Notes: generated by a model from the letters alone, not told the origin. A stretch of 64,000 nt of DNA from Dehalococcoidia bacterium UBA1222 (GCA_002309415.1 DBXC01000005.1:30582-94581), one strand, 5' to 3'. Counted from the stretch's first letter, positions 32,828-41,567 are shown. Numbers and translations are program-made.

Positions 32828-33961
32828 ATGAAATTAACTTGTTTGCAGGATAACTTGGCGTATGGAATCGGACAGGTCGGCAGAGCTGCCGGTCGATCCA
32901 CTTTGGCAATCACAAATAATATTTTGTTATCCACTGATGGCGGCAGACTGAAACTGGTTGCTACCAATCTTGAGATGGCTGTCAGCTGCTGGATCGGTGC
33001 TGATATCGAATCAGAAGGTTCCATCACTGTACCTGCTAAGCTGATCAGTGAATATGTTTCTGTCCTTTCCAAGGACGACAAAGTCGGTCTTGACCTTGAT
33101 GATAAGAATAGCCTCAACATCAAGACTGCTCGTCAGAAGACTCGTCTTTCAGGTATGCCTTCTGAAGACTTCCCTCCCATCCCTGTTATCGAAGATGGTA
33201 TCTGCACCAAGTTAAAATTCTCCGAACTCAAGAAAGCTATAAACCAGGTCGTATTCGCTGCTGCCAGTGATGCAGCCCGACCTGTACTTACCGGTGTCCT
33301 TGCTGATTTCAACGGCGATAAAGTCACTCTCGTAGCAGCCGACGGCTTCCGTTTGGCTGTTTACAAGGCTGAGATCGGCATGAAAGTCGAGACTCAGACT
33401 AAGGCCATCATTCCGGCCCGTGTCCTTGGTGAGCTCTCACGAATGGTCATCAATGGCGAAGATGAAGTTGAGATCAAGATCAACTCAAAGTGCACTCAGG
33501 CACTCTTCACCATCGGTGATGTCCAGTTCTATTCCCAGCTGATACAGGGCAATTTCCCTGCCTATGAGCAGCTCATTCCTGCTGGTGAGTCCACCACCGT
33601 CACTGTCATCGTCAATCAGCTTCAGCAGTGCACCAAATCCGCCAGTATCTTCGCTAAGGACGGCAACGGTATCATCAAGATCATTGCTACTCCTGGTGCT
33701 GACTTGGTTCCCGGTAAGATCACTCTTTCTGCTCGATCTGAAGAGGTCGGTGATAACATCTCCGATATGGAAGCCATCGTTGAAGGTTCCGAGGGCAAGA
33801 TTGCATTCAACTACAAATACCTCAATGATATGCTCAATGTCATCAAACAGGATCAGATGGTACTTAAGATCGTCAATCCCACCAGTCCTGGTGTCTTCCT
33901 TCCTGCTGATCCAAAAGAAAACTTCCTGTATGTCATCATGCCGATGTTCGTACAGTGGTAA
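32828..33961 (+). CDS. dnaN: DnaN, DNA polymerase III beta sliding clamp
   Basis: About 377 residues. Three-fold repeated clamp domains; MKLTCLQDNLAYGIGQVGRA begins domain 1, and the C-terminal FLYVIMPMFVQW lies at the partner-binding pocket (families usually end P-M-R/x). The ATG at 32828 is chosen over a TTG 3 nt earlier because AGGAG (32817-32821) is 6 nt before it. TATAAT (32773-32778) lies upstream. It stands alone, without dnaA or recF nearby, and is followed by a terminator. Confidence 0.95.
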   Translation: MKLTCLQDNLAYGIGQVGRAAGRSTLAITNNILLSTDGGRLKLVATNLEMAVSCWIGADIESEGSITVPAKLISEYVSVLSKDDKVGLDLDDKNSLNIKTARQKTRLSGMPSEDFPPIPVIEDGICTKLKFSELKKAINQVVFAAASDAARPVLTGVLADFNGDKVTLVAADGFRLAVYKAEIGMKVETQTKAIIPARVLGELSRMVINGEDEVEIKINSKCTQALFTIGDVQFYSQLIQGNFPAYEQLIPAGESTTVTVIVNQLQQCTKSASIFAKDGNGIIKIIATPGADLVPGKITLSARSEEVGDNISDMEAIVEGSEGKIAFNYKYLNDMLNVIKQDQMVLKIVNPTSPGVFLPADPKENFLYVIMPMFVQW

Positions 33962-33984
33962 TTGCGAATCAATAGAAATCAAAT

Positions 33985-34020
33985 GGCCTGTTCGGTACTC
34001 CGGACAGGCCTTAATTATTT
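33985..34020 (+). terminator. Rho-independent terminator of dnaN
   Basis: GGCCTGTTCGG-TACT-CCGGACAGGCC type hairpin (33985-34010; arms GGCCTGT and ACAGGCC with an inner CGG/CCG) followed by TTAATTATTT. It lies between dnaN and the convergent rdgB end. Confidence 0.85.
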
Positions 34021-34035
34021 AGATGGTTTTGGATA

Positions 34036-34626
34036 CTAGAAACTGGTATTGAGATACTCTACTAGAAGCTTGATGGCATTGGCACGATGACTGATCTGAT
34101 TCTTGATATCAGGATCTAATTCGGCCATGCACTTACCGTATTCAGGTACAAAGAAGATCGGGTCATAACCGAAGCCGTTTGAGCCTTTCGGTGCATTTGC
34201 GATGATACCTTCGACTTTTCCTTCGAATACTCTGGTCTCTTCACCGGGGATATAAAGGGCGATGGCGCATCTGAATCGGGCTGTGCGCTTCTCGAAAGGA
34301 ACGTCCTTCAGCCTGTCATAGATCAGAGCGAACTTTTCGGGGTAAGTGGAATCCTCGCCGCCGAAACGCGATGAATAAATCCCGGGTTCTCCGCCCATGG
34401 CATCGATCTCGAGTCCTGAGTCATCGGCAAAGGTCATTTTGCCTGAGAGCTTTCCCAGACTCTCTGCTTTGAGAACGGCATTTTCGGCGAATGTTGTTCC
34501 GGTCTCTTCGACCTTCATCTCGAGTCCAAGATCGGTTGGAAGGAGTATCTCGAAGCGGTCTCCGATTAAATGGAAGAGCTCCTTCCTTTTACCGTTATTG
34601 GTAGTTGCCAGAAGAAGCTCTTTCAT
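34036..34626 (-). CDS. rdgB: RdgB/HAM1 family XTP/dITP diphosphatase
   Basis: About 196 residues from the ATG at 34626; the longer open frame upstream overlaps the next gene and is ignored. House-cleaning enzyme that hydrolyses dITP, XTP and dXTP. Diagnostic parts are LLATTNNGKRKEL near the start, EETGTTFAENAVLKAESL, FADDSGLEIDAMGGEPGIYS and GSNGFGYDPIFFVPEY. It lies downstream of the FBP aldolase/phosphatase gene with a 28-nt gap. Confidence 0.95.
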   Translation of the reverse strand: MKELLLATTNNGKRKELFHLIGDRFEILLPTDLGLEMKVEETGTTFAENAVLKAESLGKLSGKMTFADDSGLEIDAMGGEPGIYSSRFGGEDSTYPEKFALIYDRLKDVPFEKRTARFRCAIALYIPGEETRVFEGKVEGIIANAPKGSNGFGYDPIFFVPEYGKCMAELDPDIKNQISHRANAIKLLVEYLNTSF

Positions 34627-34654
34627 ATTTCTAAACCTTATTCGATTGTATCGA

Positions 34655-35746
34655 TTATTTGATGTCTTCGAATCGATCTTTGAGTTTTTCCATGACCTGA
34701 GGCATGGTGGTGTATTCCATCTCATTGAGAGGAAGTCGATGAGGTTCGAAAGGACCATGTGATCGGAGGAGGTCAGCTGCATCGAGTGCGGCCTTGCGGG
34801 CATTGTCGAAGGACTTGTCAGCGAAGAAATCGCGAGGACCGACGAGCTTGCCGTTAGCCAGCTGGTAACCATAAGCGACTACTCGAGGAGGACCATCGAA
34901 GCGGGAAGGAGTGCTGTCGGCTTCACTTACGGGCATGAAAGGACCGTAGTGGGAACCACGCATCCAACCTTCGACGAGCCATGTCTTGGAGAAGGGCTCG
35001 AGGATTTCACCGATGGCAGGGAAGCAACCCTGGCCTCGGACGATGCAGACGGGGTCATCTTTACCGACATATCGGCCGGCGATGTTGTAGAGTTTCTGAG
35101 TGGAGGATACTGCGGCAATCTCGCCCTTGCGGGTGTAGACGGCCTTGATGCAGTATCGGGTGGTGGCACCGATGAAGACCAGCATATCGTAGATGTCTTC
35201 AGGGGTGTTGAATTTGATCATCTTGTTTTCGAGTACGTCATGGACTTCGAAAGTGAAACCGTCATGCATGTTCTCTGCGATGACCAGACCTGCAGTGTTG
35301 AACGGGTCTGCGAACATCTTGTAGAGAGGCATGTTCCATGCACCGGATGAAGTCTTGTCAGCCATGAATACGATGACAGGTTCACTGGGTCGTTCTTCTA
35401 TCTCCATTTCGGCACAACCGGGGCCCATACCTTTGACGTTTCCGGAGAAAGCGTCGGCGAGAAGGTCCTGGCCGGCACCATAGAGCTTGAGTTTCTTTGC
35501 GACCTCAGTGCAGGCGACGAAAGTGTCCCATGCCATCTGATGGATCTCTTTGTTATCGGTTCCGTGATCATGAGTCATGATCAGTTCGCAGTCATCGCCG
35601 CATTTAGCTACCTGATAATCGATGACCAGGCCCTTCTGTTTGGCCTGTTCCATCTTTTCTTTGGCAGTTGCGAGCAGATCAGGATGTGATTCTGAATGAC
35701 CTACGTAACCACCGATGTCAGCCTTAATAACGCTTAAGGTTACCAT
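34655..35746 (-). CDS. Bifunctional fructose-1,6-bisphosphate aldolase/phosphatase (archaeal type)
   Basis: About 363 residues from the ATG at 35746, which follows GGAGGG. One-way gluconeogenic enzyme joining triose phosphates and removing the 1-phosphate. Family landmarks: KADIGGYVGHSESHPDLL at the N-terminus, DYQVAKCGDDCELIMTHDHG with metal-binding Asp residues, GPGCAEMEIEERPSEPVIVF and PPRVVAYGYQLANG. This enzyme is typical of archaea and some autotrophic or deep-branching bacteria. Together with the C1 operon near 60 kb it fits an organism that builds sugars from C1/C2 units. Arginine codons are mostly CGA, suggesting strong expression. Confidence 0.93.
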   Translation of the reverse strand: MVTLSVIKADIGGYVGHSESHPDLLATAKEKMEQAKQKGLVIDYQVAKCGDDCELIMTHDHGTDNKEIHQMAWDTFVACTEVAKKLKLYGAGQDLLADAFSGNVKGMGPGCAEMEIEERPSEPVIVFMADKTSSGAWNMPLYKMFADPFNTAGLVIAENMHDGFTFEVHDVLENKMIKFNTPEDIYDMLVFIGATTRYCIKAVYTRKGEIAAVSSTQKLYNIAGRYVGKDDPVCIVRGQGCFPAIGEILEPFSKTWLVEGWMRGSHYGPFMPVSEADSTPSRFDGPPRVVAYGYQLANGKLVGPRDFFADKSFDNARKAALDAADLLRSHGPFEPHRLPLNEMEYTTMPQVMEKLKDRFEDIK

Positions 35747-35937
35747 TTTCCCTCCATCTATTTTTATTTCTTTATTACGTTTATAAGCGCATGCGTGGGG
35801 TCGTTTCAGTCCCACAATGCGTCAAGTAATTGTATCACGTTATCGGTAGTCAATTAAACTTATTGGGGCTATTATTTAGGGTAGAAAAAAGACTTTTATC
35901 TGTTTTCTTGATGAAAAATTTTGGGTAGGTAAGAAAG

Positions 35938-36609
35938 ATGAAGAAGATGCTCCTTGTCGTATTATCCTCTCTGTTAATCTCTGCACTTTGTTTAACTGGC
36001 GCCGCATGCTCCTGCAAGAAAGACGATCCTCAGGAACCTGCTCTTTCCGGCGGCTGGACGAGGGCATCGTCTCCCGTGATCACATCTGATATCCAGGCCG
36101 TTTTTGATAAAGCTGTAGCCGGTAAAGTCGGCGTGAGCTATATTCCTGTCGCTTATCTTGCCAGCCAGGTCGTAGCCGGCACCAATCACTTGTTCCTTTG
36201 CTCGGTCGAGCGTATCGGGAAAGACCCTGACGCGACCTATGCTCTCGTGACCCTTTATGAAGATCTTCAGGGCAGCGTCAGTATTACCGATGTACGCAAA
36301 AGCGAATTTGCGGCATTGGTCAGTTCCGGTCTCGACGGCGGGTGGACTGCTTCTGAGTCTCCCGTCTTGACTACTGACGCTACTAAAGCTCTTTCCAAAG
36401 CCACTGAGGGTCTGGTGGGTGCAAGCTATGCTCCGGTCGCACTCCTTGGTACTCAGGTCGTTGCCGGAATCAATTATCTCATGCTCTGTGAAGTCGCGCC
36501 TGTCGTCCCTAACGCAACAGCAGACTATATGATAGTCAGGGTCTATGCTGATCTTTCAGGCAAAGCTGAAATAACCGATACCTGTGAGTTCCCACCAACG
36601 ATCGACTGA
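35938..36609 (+). CDS. Lipoprotein with two cystatin-like repeats
   Basis: 223 residues. A signal peptide leads to Cys24 (LTGAAC, a somewhat loose lipobox). Two homologous units follow, about 38-125 and 127-215. Each starts with a Gly-Gly-Trp (SGGWTRASSPVITSD; DGGWTASESPVLTTD) and carries Q-V-V-A-G in LASQVVAGTNHLFLC and LGTQVVAGINYLMLC. The N-terminal glycine plus QxVxG followed by Thr/Ile-Asn are the protease-contacting features of cystatins, inhibitors of papain-type cysteine proteases. A surface protease inhibitor is plausible; Phe/Tyr-Cys after the motif and the tandem arrangement are specific to this protein. Confidence 0.72.
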   Translation: MKKMLLVVLSSLLISALCLTGAACSCKKDDPQEPALSGGWTRASSPVITSDIQAVFDKAVAGKVGVSYIPVAYLASQVVAGTNHLFLCSVERIGKDPDATYALVTLYEDLQGSVSITDVRKSEFAALVSSGLDGGWTASESPVLTTDATKALSKATEGLVGASYAPVALLGTQVVAGINYLMLCEVAPVVPNATADYMIVRVYADLSGKAEITDTCEFPPTID

Positions 36610-36630
36610 TCAGGAAATGCAAAAGGATAA

Positions 36631-39186
36631 CTAGTCAGAAAGCTCTTCTTTGCTTTCTTTCTTCAGTTCGTAAAGAGTATTGAGAGCCTGTCTCGGCGTC
36701 ATTTCGTCGAGATCCATCTCGCTTATCTTCTTCAATGTTGGCGATGGTTCTGCAAACAAAGGAAGCTGGGCCTGTATGACGGTATTCTTGGCTTTCTTGT
36801 TCTTCGGCTGCTGTTCCAGATCCTCGAGTATCTCATTGGCCCGGGTCGTGACCGATCTGGGAAGTCCTGCGAGCTTTGCTACATGGATACCGTAACTCTT
36901 ATCGGTCCCGCCTTTGATGATCTTATGCAGAAGCACGATCTCGTCGTTTTCTTCGGCAACTGCGATATTGAAATTCTTTAGGCGCGGCAACCGGTCTGAC
37001 ATGCTGACCATCTCGTGATAATGCGTCGCGAACAGGGTGAATGCGGCTTTCTTGGGATTGTTATGGATATACTCCACGACTGATTCCGCAATGGACAGAC
37101 CGTCGTATGTACTGGTGCCGCGGCCAATCTCATCCAGGAGCAGGAGAGAGTTAGGTGTGGCGTTATTGAGGATGACGGACGTTTCCACCATCTCAACCAT
37201 GAAGGTCGATTTTCCAGAGGACAGTTCTTCGTGTGCGCCGATTCGTGTGAAGATCCTGTCGATGATGGACATTTCAGCACGGTCAGCAGGGACGTAGGAG
37301 CCGATCTGGGCCAATAATACTATCAGGGCGACCTGTTTCATATAGGTCGATTTACCGGCCATATTTGGGCCTGTGATGAGCATTATCTGAGTGTCCGAAT
37401 GATCCATGTGAGTGTCATTGGGGACATATGAGCCGCTGGGCAGCCTGGTCTCGACTACCGGATGACGGCCGTTTATGATATCGATCTTCTGTTCATCAGT
37501 GATCTTGGGGCGCACGTAACGGTTCATGACCGCAACTTCGGCAAAGCTTCTTAAGACATCGAGTTCGGATATCTGATGAGCGATCGTCAGGAGGCATGAG
37601 ATGTAGGGAGTGATCTGGGAAGTGATCTGTCTGTAGAGACGATGTTCGATATCGGAGATGTTCTCATTGGCATGCAGGATAAGCGTCTCATACTCTTTCA
37701 ATTCAGGAGTGTAATACCTTTCGACGTTAGCAAGGGTCTGTTTTCTGATATAAGTGTCTGGCACCTGGGATTTGGCTCCGTTCGGTACCTCGATGTAATA
37801 GCCGAATACGCTGTTGAAGCCTACTCTGAGTTTTGAAATGCCGGTCTCACTCTTTTCCTTGGATTCCAGTTCCATCAGATACTTCTTGGAATTGTTGGCC
37901 ATGTCTTTGATCTCATCGAATTCCTGGTTGTAACCTTTCCTGATTACGGTGCCTTCGCCCAAAAGTCCATCGATGGGGTCGTTCAAAGAAGATTCGAGGA
38001 GGAAGACGATATCATGCTGCTCATTGGGGATGAGACCTGAGAAAGCAGGGTCGCCGGAAAGTGCTTTAGCAAGCTCGGGTATGGCTTTGAGACCATACTT
38101 CAGTGCTAACAGTTCGCGAGGCAGGACGATATTGGAACTGATACGATTGGATATCCTCTCGATATCGGGGATGTTCTTGAGTATCGTTACGATCCTGCTG
38201 CGTAAGATGCTGTTTTTATTAAATGCTTCGACGATGTCCTGACGTCTTTCAATCTCTTTCTTATCGAGTGAGGGCTGTCCGATCCATTTTCGCATGAGAC
38301 GCATGCCCATGGGTGTGGTAGTGTGGTCGAGGACAGACAATAAGGTCCCGTCTTTGGTATTGCCTGTTGAGTTCTCGAAGAGCTCCAGGTTTTTCTGCGT
38401 CGAATTATCTAGTGCCATGTAGGATGCAGTGCTGTAATAGTTGATGCCCTGGAGTATTCCCAGGGTGTCTTTCTGCATCCTGCGGACATATCTGACGACT
38501 GCGCCGGCAGCTCTGGTGGCAAGCTGATGGTTCTTGAGACCGAAGCCTTCGAGGGTGGTCACTTCGAATTGTTCTTTAAGGATCGCTTCGCATCTGTCGA
38601 GACGGAAATCGATCGCGCTGCATTTTGATAGATTATCATGCTCGATGCCGGTCTGATCTTCCGGAATGATGATTTCGGCGGGATTTATCCTTACCAGTTC
38701 GTTCTGAAGCTTTGAGATATCGATCTCAGTCGCTCCGAATTCACCGGTTGATACGTCGATATAAGCAAGACCGACCGAGTCGTTCTCGATGATCACAGAT
38801 GCCAGATAGTTATTGATGCCTTTTTCCAGAAGGGCAGGTTCGATGATAGTTCCCGGTGTCACGATCCTGATGACGTCTCTCTGAACGAGGCCCTTGGTTT
38901 CGCCGGGCTTCGTGAGCTGTTCGCAGATGGCCAGTTTATAGCCGGCCTTGATGAGACGGGACATATAGTCATCCAGAGCATGATGGGGGATACCTGCCAT
39001 GGGGACTTCGACGCCTTTGCCCATAGATTTTTTGGTGAGTACGATGTTCAGTACTTTCGATGCATTTTCAGCATCTTCGTCGAAAGTCTCGTAGAAGTCT
39101 CCCAGCCTGAACAGCAACATACAGTCAGGATACTGTGATTTGATATCCAGCAATTGTTTTCTGATTGGTGAGATAGACTCCGTCAT
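36631..39186 (-). CDS. mutS: MutS, DNA mismatch recognition ATPase
   Basis: 851 residues, normal for MutS1. N-terminal mismatch domain with LLFRLGDFYETFDEDA (Phe-x-Glu mismatch reader near residues 26-41), connector, lever and clamp, then ATPase with GPNMAGKST near 600, LLLDEIGRGTSTYDGLS and TLFATHYHEM. A C-terminal beta-clamp-like motif (QLPLF) is present near 810. On the minus strand an extended -10 TGATATAAT ends 10 nt before the ATG with no ribosome site, so the mRNA is probably nearly leaderless. No mutL lies in the window. Confidence 0.97.
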   Translation of the reverse strand: MTESISPIRKQLLDIKSQYPDCMLLFRLGDFYETFDEDAENASKVLNIVLTKKSMGKGVEVPMAGIPHHALDDYMSRLIKAGYKLAICEQLTKPGETKGLVQRDVIRIVTPGTIIEPALLEKGINNYLASVIIENDSVGLAYIDVSTGEFGATEIDISKLQNELVRINPAEIIIPEDQTGIEHDNLSKCSAIDFRLDRCEAILKEQFEVTTLEGFGLKNHQLATRAAGAVVRYVRRMQKDTLGILQGINYYSTASYMALDNSTQKNLELFENSTGNTKDGTLLSVLDHTTTPMGMRLMRKWIGQPSLDKKEIERRQDIVEAFNKNSILRSRIVTILKNIPDIERISNRISSNIVLPRELLALKYGLKAIPELAKALSGDPAFSGLIPNEQHDIVFLLESSLNDPIDGLLGEGTVIRKGYNQEFDEIKDMANNSKKYLMELESKEKSETGISKLRVGFNSVFGYYIEVPNGAKSQVPDTYIRKQTLANVERYYTPELKEYETLILHANENISDIEHRLYRQITSQITPYISCLLTIAHQISELDVLRSFAEVAVMNRYVRPKITDEQKIDIINGRHPVVETRLPSGSYVPNDTHMDHSDTQIMLITGPNMAGKSTYMKQVALIVLLAQIGSYVPADRAEMSIIDRIFTRIGAHEELSSGKSTFMVEMVETSVILNNATPNSLLLLDEIGRGTSTYDGLSIAESVVEYIHNNPKKAAFTLFATHYHEMVSMSDRLPRLKNFNIAVAEENDEIVLLHKIIKGGTDKSYGIHVAKLAGLPRSVTTRANEILEDLEQQPKNKKAKNTVIQAQLPLFAEPSPTLKKISEMDLDEMTPRQALNTLYELKKESKEELSD

Positions 39187-39196
39187 AGCGAAGAAT

Positions 39197-39202
39197 ATTA
39201 TA
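39197..39202 (-). promoter_or_regulatory. Extended -10 promoter of mutS, 10 nt from ATG
   Basis: Minus strand: TTTTTGA-TATAAT-ATTCTTCGCT-ATG; the TGA before the box gives the TGn extension, which compensates for a weak -35. Geometry is identical to the 7753-7769 operon promoter. Confidence 0.55.
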
Positions 39203-39271
39203 TCAAAAAGACGTCTGTCGGACTGCTCATGCGGTGAAGAAGAATAAGTTGGAGATAATATGATATTATTG

Positions 39272-39408
39272 TTACTGTTCTAAGAACACCCTTAGACCGG
39301 GTGTCTATTTGTGCGAACGCTGGAAACAGCATAAATGGATCTGTTCTACGCTGAGGGGCGCAATTGTTTGCTAGTCAGATCCAATTGAATGAAAGATAGG
39401 GAGAGAAA
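39272..39408 (+). ncRNA. Structured 5' leader of the ADP-forming acetyl-CoA synthetase, candidate regulatory RNA
   Basis: The 222-bp gap before the gene at 39409 contains several helices: TGTTC-TAA-GAACA (39276-39288), ACACCC-N7-GGGTGT directly after it, GCTG-GAAA-CAGC (a GNRA tetraloop hairpin near 39318-39330), and a long-range pairing GGATCTG (about 39337-39343) with CAGATCC (about 39376-39382). TCTAAG/CTTAGA (39279-39295) competes with the first two helices, so a switch is conceivable. I could not match it to TPP, cobalamin, ZTP, THF, glycine or SAM riboswitches. The GGGAGAG ribosome site lies just after the structure. Confidence 0.45.
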
Positions 39409-41538
39409 ATGGGCATCTTAGATAAAATCATGAAACCAAGATCGATTGCGGTTGTCGGTGCTTCCACTAAGGAACACACTATCGGCTCCGACATCATGAA
39501 GCGATTGCTTGAATTCAAATTTACAGGCGATATCTACCCGATCAACCCTAAGGGCGGTATCATCGAAGGCCTGCAGGCTTACACTTCAGTACTTAGCGTA
39601 CCCGGCGATATTGATTTAGCTATCATCGCAGTTAATGCAAAATTCCTTCTTGATACCATCGACCAGTGCTATCAGAAAGGCATCAAAGGTCTTTGTGTCA
39701 TTACCGCTGGTTTCAAAGAGACCGGTAAAGAGGGTGCTGAATTAGAAAAGGCATTGGTTGCCAAAATCCATCAATATGGTATGCGATGCGTTGGCCCTAA
39801 CTGTTTAGGCGTCGTTAATACTCTCCCTGAGATCTCCATGGACGGATGTTTTGCCGAATCCTTACCTGAACGAGGCCACATCGGTTTCGTTTCACAGTCA
39901 GGTGCTTTGGGCGGCGGTATCCTCAACATCCTTAAAGATCTCAACTTAGGTTTCGCCCAGTTCATCTCCATCGGTAACCAGGCAGACGTCAACGCTGAAA
40001 CTGCTCTGGAATACTGGGAAGATGACGATGATGTCCATCAGATTCTTCTTTATATGGAATCCATCCAGAATCCTGCCAACTTCCGAAAGTTAGCCTCCCG
40101 AATTTCAAAGAAAAAACCGATCCTGGCCCTCAAGGCCGGTCGTTCTGCAGCCGGTGCAAGTGCTGCTTCATCTCATACTGGTTCTCTGGCTGGTGCCGAC
40201 AAGGCTGCTAATGCATTACTTAGCCAGTCCGGTGTCATCCGCGAATACTCTCTGAAGAATCTGTTCGCAACAGCTAAAGTCTTTGCCAATTGTCCTATTC
40301 CTAGAGGAGATAGGGTCGCTATCATCACCAACTCTGGTGGTCCTGGCATTATGGCTACCGATGCTGTTTGCGAATATGGTATGCAGATTGCTCAGCTCTC
40401 TGATGAGACTAAGGAAAAGCTACGAAGTTTCTTACCTGCAGCCGCATCAGTTAAGAACCCTGTCGATATGATTGCATCTGCTCCTATCGAACATTATAAG
40501 CAGACCTTAGAGACCGTGATTGCCGATGATAACGTCGACATGATCATGGTCATCTATCTGCCGTTCTTGGGTCTCAAAGACATCGATGTTGCTAAGGCCG
40601 TCATGGAAATCAAGGCTCAGCATCCTTACAAGCCCGTTCTCGGCGTCTTCATGACCAAGTCCGTCTTCTTCACTTCACTCAGCGACATGGACGTCAATAT
40701 GCCGTTCTTTATGTATGCCGAGGAAGCTGCTGACGGTCTTAACAGATTGAACCAGCAGAGACTTTGGATCGAACGACCCGAAGGTACCATCAAGAAATAT
40801 GATGTCGATTACAACAAGGCCAAAGAGATCATCATTAAATCGATCAACGAAGGCCGTGATCAGCTTACCACTCGTGAATCCATCGATGTACTCGATGCTT
40901 ATGGTATCCGAGTCTGTAAGTCCGGTTTTGCCAAGTCCGAGGATGAAGCTGTTGCTATTGCGGATTCCATTGGTTATCCGGTCGTTATGAAGATGACTTC
41001 CAAGACCACCTCCCATAAGACCGATGTTGGCGGTGTCAGAGTCAATATCCAGTCTGCTGAGAAGTTACGAGCAGAATATCAGGATCTTATTGCCAAGTTG
41101 ACTGAAAAAGGTCTTTTGGAAGGTCTCGAAGGTGTCATCATCCAGGAAATGGTCAAGGGCTCTCGAGAAATGGTCTGTGGTATCGCTACCGATCCTCAAT
41201 ATGGTCCTATGATGATGTTTGGTCTGGGCGGTGTTTTCATCGAAGTCATGAAAGACGTGACTTTCAGAATCGCTCCTATCACCGATATCGATGCCAAGGA
41301 AATGATCAGATCAGTCAAAGCCTACAAGCTCCTCGAAGGCGCTCGAGGCACTACTCCTGCTCAGTTGGACCAGATCGAAGAGACTCTGCTCCGATTGTCT
41401 CAGTTGGTAGCTGATTTCAAGTTCATCGATGAATTGGATATTAACCCGTTGCTGATCTCTGAAAAGACCGGCGAAGGTATCGCAGTAGACGGCCGTATCA
41501 AGGTCCGCATGCAGGAAGCCAAGGAAACTCTCGGATAG
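39409..41538 (+). CDS. ADP-forming acetate/acyl-CoA ligase, alpha-beta fusion
   Basis: 709 residues. Converts acyl-CoA, ADP and phosphate to acid, CoA and ATP through phosphohistidine, a direct ATP-making step common in archaea and some anaerobes. The alpha part (1-460) has the CoA-binding start SIAVVGASTKEHTIGSDIMK, GPNCLGVVNT, VSQSGALGGGIL and the phosphorylated His256 in SSHTGSLAGADKA. The beta part (about 480-700) is an ATP-grasp: SIGYPVVMKMTSKTTSHKTD, VIIQEMVKGSREM and FKFIDELDINPLLI. Arginine is mostly CGA. GGGAGAG precedes the ATG. It is followed by a strong terminator, so it is monocistronic behind a structured leader. Confidence 0.93.
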   Translation: MGILDKIMKPRSIAVVGASTKEHTIGSDIMKRLLEFKFTGDIYPINPKGGIIEGLQAYTSVLSVPGDIDLAIIAVNAKFLLDTIDQCYQKGIKGLCVITAGFKETGKEGAELEKALVAKIHQYGMRCVGPNCLGVVNTLPEISMDGCFAESLPERGHIGFVSQSGALGGGILNILKDLNLGFAQFISIGNQADVNAETALEYWEDDDDVHQILLYMESIQNPANFRKLASRISKKKPILALKAGRSAAGASAASSHTGSLAGADKAANALLSQSGVIREYSLKNLFATAKVFANCPIPRGDRVAIITNSGGPGIMATDAVCEYGMQIAQLSDETKEKLRSFLPAAASVKNPVDMIASAPIEHYKQTLETVIADDNVDMIMVIYLPFLGLKDIDVAKAVMEIKAQHPYKPVLGVFMTKSVFFTSLSDMDVNMPFFMYAEEAADGLNRLNQQRLWIERPEGTIKKYDVDYNKAKEIIIKSINEGRDQLTTRESIDVLDAYGIRVCKSGFAKSEDEAVAIADSIGYPVVMKMTSKTTSHKTDVGGVRVNIQSAEKLRAEYQDLIAKLTEKGLLEGLEGVIIQEMVKGSREMVCGIATDPQYGPMMMFGLGGVFIEVMKDVTFRIAPITDIDAKEMIRSVKAYKLLEGARGTTPAQLDQIEETLLRLSQLVADFKFIDELDINPLLISEKTGEGIAVDGRIKVRMQEAKETLG

Positions 41539-41567
41539 AGTTCTATAATAATCTTTTAGAATGAAAT

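Noticed and set aside
32642..32960. Possible oriC next to dnaN: AT-rich stretch (32655-32700) and a DnaA-box-like TTATCCACT inside dnaN
   Set aside because: Only one box, with a mismatch and within coding sequence; no cluster of boxes, no dnaA, recF or rpmH nearby, and no strand switch around the site.
34627..34872. Long N-terminal extension of RdgB
   Set aside because: It overlaps the end of the FBP aldolase/phosphatase gene in another frame and shows no domain; the family start MKELLLATTNN is at 34626.
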